Below are positions 1-5,681 of a stretch of DNA of 8,758 nucleotides, piece after piece. The notes beneath the pieces are model-generated. The model worked only from the letters and a program-made list of their open reading frames with translations. It was not told the DNA's origin and ran no database searches. The stretch is from positions 1-8,758 of the forward strand of contig JAADEB010000016.1 of the NCBI GenBank assembly GCA_013153655.1, given 5' to 3'. The position numbers were made by a program, and so were the translations under genes. Position 1 is the stretch's first letter, and the number at the start of each line of letters is the position of its first letter. Source of the stretch: Chlorobiota bacterium (lineage in GTDB: Bacteria; Bacteroidota; Bacteroidia; Flavobacteriales; Flavobacteriaceae).

Positions 1-137
1 CTTACTCGGCGTCGGAAATGCTCGTTTATAGCAGTGGCTATTACTTGCGCTTTCCTCCTTGATTAAGCAAAAAATTCTAACATTTTCTCCTTTCAAAAGG
101 ATGCATATCATTTAGTATTAAACGCTTCCACCCGCCC

Positions 138-227
138 TTTCCTGTCATGAGAAAATCTAGCAAAAGACGAATTTCCTACGGAAATTATTGACAAGCACTT
201 TTGCTGATTTTCTAACATGACAGGAAA
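138..227. repeat. 90-bp imperfect inverted repeat with 12-bp perfect ends
   Basis: The outer arms TTTCCTGTCATG (138-149) and CATGACAGGAAA (216-227) are exact reverse complements. The pairing continues inward: AGAAAATC (150-157) with GATTTTCT (206-213), then AGCAAAAG (159-166) with CTTTTGCT (198-205). Only a single-base bulge (158) and a two-base bulge (214-215) interrupt it, giving 28 base pairs. The apex contains a second small hairpin, AATTTCC/GGAAATT (170-176 and 180-186). A 6-bp direct repeat CCCGCC lies just outside both ends (131-136 and 230-235). The form fits a miniature inverted-repeat element or a structured RNA. No T-tract follows, so it is not an obvious terminator. I cannot assign it to a known family. 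Confidence 0.75.
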
Positions 228-232
228 TTCCC

Positions 233-263
233 GCCGGCAGCCGGCCCGCATTTTTGCCGGGCC
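233..263. repeat. GC-rich hairpin pair (alternative folds)
   Basis: GCCGG-CAG-CCGGC (233-245) can form a 5-bp hairpin. The overlapping segment 243-263 can instead form GGCCCGCA with TGC(C)GGGCC around a TTTT loop, an 8-bp stem with one bulged C. The two folds are mutually exclusive because they share 243-245. There is no T-run after the stem on the plus strand. On the minus strand the bases that follow are also GC-rich, so a terminator role is not supported. Confidence 0.5.
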
Positions 264-272
264 AACGCGCTT

Positions 273-290
273 ATCCGCCTAATGGCGGAT
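273..290. repeat. Perfect 7-bp hairpin ATCCGCC-TAAT-GGCGGAT
   Basis: The arms at 273-279 and 284-290 are exact reverse complements around a 4-base loop. It lies ten bases after the preceding GC-rich hairpin. It resembles the short CCGCC/GGCGG palindromes that recur between genes in Bacteroidota. A similar core is present at 1050-1062 in this window. Function unknown. Confidence 0.5.
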
Positions 291-450
291 TTAGGGTTTG
301 CTCTTCTTTGCCCATTTACATGGCTCACATGATGTTTTTTTTAAGCGCCTAATTCAATTCTTTTTAAATACTCCGTTTAAAATCCAAACCGGCTTTATTC
401 CCTTATAATCTCCTCGCCTTCTCCGTGGTCTCCGTTGTTGTGTTTTTTTT

Positions 451-729
451 ACCACAAAGGATACAAAGAAGCCTCGGAGAACACAAAGTTTCTTATTTGC
501 CACGAATTACACGAATTACACTAATTTTTTTGTTCGTGTTCATTCGTGAAATTCGCGGTTTTTATTGTTAACCGCAAAGTACACAAAGAAGCCTCGGAGA
601 ACACAAAGTTTCTTATTTGCCACGAATTACACGAATTACACAAATTTTTTTGTTCGTATTCATTCATGAAATTCACGGTTTTTATTGTTAACCGCAAAGT
701 ACACAAAGAAGCCACGGAGAACACAAAGA
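451..729. repeat. 120-bp tandem duplication with partial third copy
   Basis: Unit 1 (451-570) and unit 2 (571-690) have exactly the same length and differ at seven positions by direct comparison, about 94% identity with no indels. A third copy starts at 691 and matches for about 38 bases before diverging. Each unit begins with an ACC(A/G)CAAAG-type head containing CGGAGAACACAAAG, then CCACGAATTACACGAAT, and ends with TTTTTATTGTTA. Within each unit a 17-base arm (500-516; 620-636) can pair with a downstream arm (542-558; 662-678). A 10-bp inverted repeat, TTCTCCGTGG (419-428) and CCACGGAGAA (712-721), brackets the array. From memory, such degenerate CACAAAG and CACGAATTACACGAATT motifs recur in intergenic DNA of Bacteroidota and other phyla; I cannot confirm that here. 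Confidence 0.85.
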
Positions 730-1049
730 ACCCTCCATAAACCCAATTAAAAACCGAATAGGCTTCCCTTACAACCTCCGTGCCGCCTCCATGGTTTTTA
801 TTATTGATGTTTATCAATTATTTAGGGCTGCATTGGTATTACAGGAATTATCAATTACTTGTCAAGCATGATTTAATTAAAAAAAATTACGTTCCGGATA
901 TATTATTATTCCTATTAACGAATATTCAGGGGAAAAATCCATAACGAATGATATTTAGCGGAAATATGCAAGAAAACAAATTGGATATTACATAATTGGA
1001 AAAGTTAGGGTTTAGAATTCAACGGTTTAACAAAACAATGATATCCTTC

Positions 1050-1062
1050 CCGCCTGAGGCGG
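1050..1062. repeat. CCGCC-TGA-GGCGG palindrome
   Basis: A perfect 5-bp-arm hairpin with a 3-base loop sits in a segment (about 1041-1087) that reads like a recurrent intergenic element: a TATCCTTCCCG lead, the palindrome, then ACTGTGTTCGGAATGACAGA. From memory, related strings (an inverted CCGCCT core next to TTCGGAATGACA) are scattered between genes in many Bacteroidota genomes. Only one copy is present here, so repetitiveness cannot be shown from the window. Confidence 0.45.
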
Positions 1063-1161
1063 TCGCGGCACTGTGTTCGGAATGACAGACCGCTACAACA
1101 AAATCAACGGAAGAGCTAATAACCAACGGATACTGGCTAAAAGCTCTCCCATAAAATCTTT

Positions 1162-1201
1162 TTTTCAACTTTTCAACTTTTCAACTTTTCAACTATTCAA
1201 C
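1162..1201. repeat. 8-bp microsatellite (TTTTCAAC)x5
   Basis: Five consecutive 8-base units occupy 1162-1201. Four are TTTTCAAC and the last is TATTCAAC, and the array is preceded by a run of T. It begins 22 bases beyond the stop codon of the phosphoesterase gene, so on the minus strand the mRNA would carry GUUGAAAA repeats in its 3' untranslated region. It does not touch any coding frame, so copy-number change would not alter a protein. Confidence 0.85.
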
Positions 1202-1223
1202 AGAATTCATCGAAAAACCTCCC

Positions 1224-3077
1224 TTATTTTACGACGATTTTACGTGCAAATACGTTGCGGTTGGGCAATAAGACCGTCACGATATACAATCCGGGCTTGA
1301 TATGCACGCGATTGGGTCCGGCAACGAGCGGATGCGTCAGGATTTGGCGGCCGGTGAGATCGTAAACGGCGATTTGGCGGGCTCCGCCGCGATTGTCCAC
1401 AAAAATTTGACCTTGGAGGCCGGCGATACGGATTTTTTCGTAATAATCCGCTTTGTCCACACCCACATTATTGTTGGTGATGTCGAAGGCTTCGATTTGG
1501 GTGCCGTTTTGGCGGATGGCGGTGATGTGGAGGGTTTGGTTGTTTTGTATTTGTATTTTCAGAAAATGATAGGAACGGTCGGTGGCCACCACGTTGGGCG
1601 CCGAGTTGTCGGGATTGTAGAGCGGTGCTCCGCCGCCGCCGGTGGTGATGTAGGTAATATTGTTGTGGACGGCGCGGGCGTAGTAATGGTTGTGGCCGTT
1701 GATAACCAGGCTGACGTTGTTTTGTTCGAAGAGCGGCACCAGGTAGTTTTGGGTGTTGCTGTCGTTGCTGTGGCCTCCGGCCGACCAGGCGGGTTTGTGC
1801 ATCAGGATGATTTTCCAGGCTTTGGCGGTGTTTTGCAAGTCGTTTTGAATCCAATTGTATTGGGTGCTGCCGGGGCTAAAATCGTCGTATTGATCGATAA
1901 CGGTGAAATGGGCGTTGCCGTAGTCGAAGGAATAGTAATTGGTTCCGTTGGCCATCATGGGATAGGGAAAATATTTGGCAAAAAGCACACCGTTGCCTTC
2001 ATGATTTCCCACGGCCGAGAGGTAAGGCAGGCGGGCCATCATTTGGCGAATATTGCCGAATTGGGCGCTGAAAAATTGTTCGTCCCAATCGGTTTCTTCG
2101 TCACCGTCGTACACCAAGTCGCCGGAATTGACGATAAAGGTTTGCGAGGCGGGGTCATTGTTCAGTTCTGCCAGGATGCGAGCGGCCACGCCGTCGTGTT
2201 CGTTGGGTTGGGAGCGGGTGTCGCCATAGGCATAGAACGTAAAGGACGTGGCGTTTTCATTGGCGCCGGAAACAAAATCACCCGTAAAAGTCGTGTTGCC
2301 GGCATGCACCCGATAGTAATAATGGTTACCGGGCACCAGACCGGTGAGGGTGTGTTTGTATTGATGATCATTGCCGTATTCGGCCACCGTGGCTGAGCCG
2401 GCGGCGTAGGTGGTGTCGGTGCCCCACTCTATGGAACAATTTTCCGTTTGAAGGGTTTGCCAGATCACGAGCATTTCGTGATTGTTGGCCGTATAGAGCA
2501 AGTAGGGTTCCTTGCGAAACACGGGTGGTGTTTCGGACGTAAATTCCAGACCCAGATCAAAGCTCACGTCGGAGCTATTGGCACTGCGTTGGTGTACTTC
2601 CACGGCGATGATGTTGCTTCCGGAGACGAGTACGGAGGACGACACGATATATTCGTAGAAAGTGTCTTCGGCGGACCCGGCCACGGTGGACGAAGCGGTG
2701 GTGGTGTAATTCACCAGACCGTCGGGCATATTGGAGCGAGCCACTTCGGTGCCGTTGATATAGACGATGGCGCCGTCGTCGCGCAGGAGGCGGATTTTGA
2801 GGGACGGTTGGGCTTGCGGGTCGTTGACTTGAAAGCTTTTGCGGAAATAATAGGTGATATGTCCGGATTGGAGGGTGGTGGTTTCGTCGCCGTCGCCGAA
2901 TCCCAATTGGGCACGGCCGGAAGGCCAGGAGGCGTCGTTGAAACCGGATTCTTTCCAATTGGCTCCGGGGTTGGAACCATCGTCCTTGTATTTCCAAAGT
3001 GCACCGGGACTAAAAATTGTTTGGGCCTGCAAAGACCATACGGTTATCCAAACGAAGACGAAAAAAACTTTTTTCAT
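1224..3077 (-). CDS. Secreted purple-acid-phosphatase-like metallophosphoesterase with T9SS sorting domain
   Basis: This 617-residue protein probably hydrolyses phosphate esters outside the cell; the natural substrate cannot be read from sequence. Residues 1-19 form a signal peptide (two Lys, a hydrophobic core, then LQAQ). Residues 20-180 look like a beta-sandwich, possibly carbohydrate-binding, domain (LLRDDGAIVYING at 97-109). Residues 185-270 resemble the fibronectin-III-like N-terminal domain of purple acid phosphatases. The catalytic domain spans about 275-510 and keeps all seven ligands expected of the dinuclear metal site: D286 (GDTR), D320 and Y323 (GDLVY), N358 (GNHE, with H359), H427 (LMHKP), H462 and H464 (GHNH). 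Residues 545-617 form a type A T9SS sorting domain (AVYDLTGRQIL, then GLYIV and a basic end), implying outer-membrane export through the Por system and surface attachment or release. The ATG at 3077 is the only start giving an intact signal peptide. It has its own promoter and appears monocistronic. Family is sure; exact activity is inferred. Confidence 0.93.
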   Translation of the reverse strand: MKKVFFVFVWITVWSLQAQTIFSPGALWKYKDDGSNPGANWKESGFNDASWPSGRAQLGFGDGDETTTLQSGHITYYFRKSFQVNDPQAQPSLKIRLLRDDGAIVYINGTEVARSNMPDGLVNYTTTASSTVAGSAEDTFYEYIVSSSVLVSGSNIIAVEVHQRSANSSDVSFDLGLEFTSETPPVFRKEPYLLYTANNHEMLVIWQTLQTENCSIEWGTDTTYAAGSATVAEYGNDHQYKHTLTGLVPGNHYYYRVHAGNTTFTGDFVSGANENATSFTFYAYGDTRSQPNEHDGVAARILAELNNDPASQTFIVNSGDLVYDGDEETDWDEQFFSAQFGNIRQMMARLPYLSAVGNHEGNGVLFAKYFPYPMMANGTNYYSFDYGNAHFTVIDQYDDFSPGSTQYNWIQNDLQNTAKAWKIILMHKPAWSAGGHSNDSNTQNYLVPLFEQNNVSLVINGHNHYYARAVHNNITYITTGGGGAPLYNPDNSAPNVVATDRSYHFLKIQIQNNQTLHITAIRQNGTQIEAFDITNNNVGVDKADYYEKIRIAGLQGQIFVDNRGGARQIAVYDLTGRQILTHPLVAGPNRVHIKPGLYIVTVLLPNRNVFARKIVVK

Positions 3078-3118
3078 AAGGCCGGGTTTTAAGGGTTAGG
3101 TATTATATCATAACGTTG

Positions 3119-3149
3119 TAAAGATAAAATTATTTCCCCGTTTAACAAA
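3119..3149 (-). promoter_or_regulatory. Bacteroidota-type promoter of the phosphoesterase gene
   Basis: Read on the minus strand, TTTG (3149-3146) is followed after exactly 19 bases by TATCTTTA (3126-3119), seven of eight matches to the Bacteroidota -7 consensus TAnnTTTG. The expected transcription start near 3112 gives a leader of roughly 35 nt to the ATG at 3077. It sits in the 151-nt gap after the flippase gene, so the phosphoesterase is probably transcribed independently of that operon. Confidence 0.6.
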
Positions 3150-3228
3150 AATAATTATTATTTTATCAACATATAACGGATGGAAATTTTATAAGATAAC
3201 CATATATTCATTTTTGACAGACTTTCGA

Positions 3229-4545
3229 TTATTTCTTTAACAAATTTCCAAAATAAATCAACATTAAAATCAAATAATAGGCATTGGCCCAAACGAGCGC
3301 TTCCATCACACCGGTCAAGCCCCGCACTTGCAAAAAGAAATGAGCGAGGCTAAGATAAAAGACCCAATAAGATAATTCGGCAAACACGAAGCGAACGGTC
3401 ATACCTTTGGCCCACATGCGGTAAGCCAACAAAAGCGAAAGCAGGCGAATGGCATCGGCGGTTAATTGCCAACCGTATAAATCGTTTACTGGAAGATATT
3501 CTCCGGAAAAGATAAACAGGGTAATCCAACGGCGCAATAAATAAATCAACACGAATCCGCCCATAAAAAGGGGATAGAGGTATTTGAGCATGGCCATCAT
3601 TTCGCGACGCCAATCCCGCGGGTCCGACAAACGGGAAATACGGGGAAAATAATGCATGGCAAACACCGGTGTGATAAACATGAAATAAAAGGCCGAAATC
3701 TTGCGTATGGCGTCCCAATAACCCGCATAAACCATCCCTTTGGCACCGTAGTAACCAATGATATTGTTACGCAACATAATGGTAAACAAGGGAATACTGA
3801 TGGCCGAAGTGAGCGCCATTCCGATAAAGGGCCAAATACGTTTGCCGAAAGCGTTCATACCCTTCGCGCCATTGGACAAAGGTGCGGCAAGTAGGCGTAA
3901 ATCTTTGGGTTCCAACACCACGGCCGAAAACAGGAAGGCTAAAACGGGTGTCAACGCCACCGCCAGCAAGGCGCCTTCCATATGACGCCAAAGAATAAAC
4001 ATCACCATGGCCAGGAATCCTACGGCATGGAAGATGATATTGATATAAACGATTTTCTTGTACTGCTCCAAACCGTTGAGCATGGCATTGAGCAACATTT
4101 GATAGGCATAAACGGGTGTAAAAAGACCCACCATCCGGAGCACAAAAACATATTCATCCGTCTTAAATAACATTCTCGACAGAGGAGCCGCCCCAAAGAA
4201 AATGACCAAACCTAAAACGATGGAAATATATAAAATCAAGCGGCCGGAGCGTTTCAGGAAAGCTTTCAGTCGTTTGTCGCGTTTGCGGTAAAGGGAAGTG
4301 TAGCGCGTTATGGCCTCTCCGATACCCAGCGTGGAAACACCCTGTACGCCTTGCACCAGGTTGCGCAATTGTTCCGTAAGAGCCGTACCCGCTGGACCCA
4401 GCCACATCACCACGGCTTTGTTGGTGGCATAGGAAAATATCAGCCTGAAAAATACCGAAACGGCATTCAACGAACTTATCCGGAACAGGTCAACGCCCAG
4501 AAATCTACGTATGAGTTTGGCCATATATCCTGATCCGGGTTTCAT
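3229..4545 (-). CDS. wzx: WzxE-like lipid-linked oligosaccharide flippase (O-antigen translocase)
   Basis: This 438-residue polytopic inner-membrane protein belongs to the polysaccharide-transporter (MOP) superfamily, which moves undecaprenyl-diphosphate-linked glycans from the cytoplasmic to the periplasmic face. Hydrophobic segments are visible at about 27-48, 102-122, 134-156, 165-186, 190-210, 236-257, 283-299, 322-338, 362-376, 386-404 and 412-434. Resemblance to enterobacterial WzxE is recognisable by eye: LGPAG near 49-53, an F/YxxFITxxF stretch then FPRISRLSDPRD at 300-311, and DLYGWQLTADAIRLL at 355-369 followed by an AE-containing helix. Length is normal for the family. The ATG at 4545 begins one base after the aminotransferase stop, so translation is probably coupled; an alternative start is M8 (4524). 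The substrate glycan is unknown. Its link to an amino-sugar transaminase suggests an amino-sugar-containing unit. Confidence 0.9.
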   Translation of the reverse strand: MKPGSGYMAKLIRRFLGVDLFRISSLNAVSVFFRLIFSYATNKAVVMWLGPAGTALTEQLRNLVQGVQGVSTLGIGEAITRYTSLYRKRDKRLKAFLKRSGRLILYISIVLGLVIFFGAAPLSRMLFKTDEYVFVLRMVGLFTPVYAYQMLLNAMLNGLEQYKKIVYINIIFHAVGFLAMVMFILWRHMEGALLAVALTPVLAFLFSAVVLEPKDLRLLAAPLSNGAKGMNAFGKRIWPFIGMALTSAISIPLFTIMLRNNIIGYYGAKGMVYAGYWDAIRKISAFYFMFITPVFAMHYFPRISRLSDPRDWRREMMAMLKYLYPLFMGGFVLIYLLRRWITLFIFSGEYLPVNDLYGWQLTADAIRLLSLLLAYRMWAKGMTVRFVFAELSYWVFYLSLAHFFLQVRGLTGVMEALVWANAYYLILMLIYFGNLLKK

Positions 4546-4546
4546 C

Positions 4547-5659
4547 TTATTTATCGAATTTATTTATAAGGTCAATAATCCGCTCCACTTCGCCGTTTTG
4601 AAGCATGGGATCGACGGGGAGGCTGAGAATTTCCCGGTGAATACGTTCGGTCAGGGGCAAGTGATAATGTTTCCAAAGAGATTTTAAGGCACCCTGACGA
4701 TGCGGAGGCACGGGATAATGAATCAAAGTACCGATGCCCCGGGATTGCAAATAGGTTTGTAATTCGTCGCGACGGGGCGAGAGGACAACGAATTGATGAT
4801 AGACGTGAGAACCGTCGAATTGCGGAATGGGTATCCGGACAAGCGGGTGACGAATGCCGGCGGCATATTTTTCGGCTATTTCGATCCGGCGCCGGTTGAG
4901 CCGGTCCAAATCGGTCAATTTAAGTTCCAGCACTATGGCCTGAACCGGGTCCAAGCGGGCATTTATGCCCGCATAATCGCTGCGGTATTTTTGTTTTTGG
5001 CCGTAATTTCTTAATTGGCGTACAAGGGCGGCCATTTCTTCATCGTTGGTGGTGATGGCGCCGGCGTCGCCCAAAGCACCCAGGTTTTTGGTGGGATAAA
5101 AACTCCAAGCGGCGGCATCCGCCAGGTTTCCCGCCTTTCGTCCATCCGGATCTACGGCGCCATGGGCTTGTGCCGCATCTTCCAGCAAACACAAACCGGC
5201 GGTTGGTGCCCAATCCCTAAGGGTTTCGTCCACTGCCAGGCGCCCGTAGAGATGTACCGCCAACACGGCCCGGGGAGCATGTTTTTCGGCCGCTTGCATA
5301 TAATGTTCCGCGGGTACATTCAGGGTTTCGGCATCCGGTTCCACGGGCACGGGTTCCAATCCCGCCCGCAACACGGGAAGAATGCTTCCTATATAAGTAT
5401 TGGCCGGAACCAAAACCTTGTCGCCTTCCTTCAAGTGGCCGCGTATCTTGCAAGCTTCCAAAAGCAGGTAGATGGCGTCCGAACCGTTGGCCGTACCCAC
5501 CGCCTGAGCGGCTCCCGTATAACGGGCCCACTGCGCTTCGAACGAGGCGGTAAATTCTCCCAAAATATATTGACCCGAATTCATCCATTCCTCCCACCGG
5601 TCCAATAGCCGGTCACGATAGGCGGCATTCAATCGTTTTAGGTCGAGAAAAGGAATCAT
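4547..5659 (-). CDS. DegT/DnrJ/EryC1/StrS sugar aminotransferase, FdtB/QdtB-like
   Basis: A PLP-dependent enzyme of 370 residues that should convert a nucleotide-linked keto-sugar into an amino sugar, with glutamate as the usual donor. Seen in sequence: the N-terminal hallmark MIPFLDLKRLNAAYRD; GTANGSDA (55-62) for cofactor phosphate; VPANTYIGS (84-92); EDAAQAHG (160-167) with D161 and Q164; the Schiff-base lysine K191 in SFYPTKNLGALGDAGA; and NYGQKQKY (218-225) then NARLDPVQA (233-241). These patterns fit the FdtB/QdtB branch, which makes dTDP-3-amino-3,6-dideoxyhexoses, better than WecE; the precise sugar cannot be decided. I start at 5659, since the frame extends upstream to 5725 but those 22 residues are atypical and would overlap the preceding gene. 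The chosen start leaves a 22-nt gap. No matching dTDP-sugar isomerase or dehydratase is in the window, so the substrate must be made elsewhere. Confidence 0.92.
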   Translation of the reverse strand: MIPFLDLKRLNAAYRDRLLDRWEEWMNSGQYILGEFTASFEAQWARYTGAAQAVGTANGSDAIYLLLEACKIRGHLKEGDKVLVPANTYIGSILPVLRAGLEPVPVEPDAETLNVPAEHYMQAAEKHAPRAVLAVHLYGRLAVDETLRDWAPTAGLCLLEDAAQAHGAVDPDGRKAGNLADAAAWSFYPTKNLGALGDAGAITTNDEEMAALVRQLRNYGQKQKYRSDYAGINARLDPVQAIVLELKLTDLDRLNRRRIEIAEKYAAGIRHPLVRIPIPQFDGSHVYHQFVVLSPRRDELQTYLQSRGIGTLIHYPVPPHRQGALKSLWKHYHLPLTERIHREILSLPVDPMLQNGEVERIIDLINKFDK

Positions 5660-5681
5660 AGGCAAGCGGCAAGTTAAAAAA

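Larger units (their letters stand above)
1..1223. other. Repeat-rich intergenic region without a convincing gene
   Basis: I find no coding frame here that looks like a real protein. The stretch is distinctly more AT-rich than the genes to its right and is built of several unrelated repeat structures, annotated separately: a long inverted repeat (138-227), GC-rich hairpins (233-290), a 120-bp tandem duplication (451-690 plus partial copy), a palindromic element near 1050 and an 8-bp microsatellite (1162-1201). About 800-1030 is plain AT-rich spacer in which I see only a weak direct repeat (TAACGAAT at 916-923 and 942-949). On the minus strand the first 111 bases are open to the window edge (see findings). 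A non-coding RNA cannot be excluded. Confidence 0.7.

Noticed and set aside
138..227. Integron attC site
   Set aside because: It has an imperfect palindrome with bulges, but the ends lack the RYYYAAC/GTTRRRY boxes and no gene cassette is attached.
451..729. CRISPR array
   Set aside because: The repeat unit is 120 bp and contiguous, with no short repeat and unique-spacer alternation and no cas genes.
521..817. Minus-strand 98-residue open frame and its plus-strand partner (546-740)
   Set aside because: Both lie across the 120-bp tandem repeat and encode internally repeated peptides that simply mirror the DNA duplication; no start context or family resemblance.
1073..1300. Plus-strand 75-residue open frame
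   Set aside because: It crosses the palindromic element and the TTTTCAAC microsatellite and overlaps the 3' end of the phosphoesterase; its FQLFNFSTFQLFN stretch is just the translated repeat.
1302..2396. Plus-strand 364-residue open frame antisense to the phosphoesterase
   Set aside because: Its length follows from codon bias of the minus-strand gene; the peptide is a Gly/Val-rich complement of a well-recognised protein, with no signal of its own. The same holds for 2448-3092 and 5015-5608.
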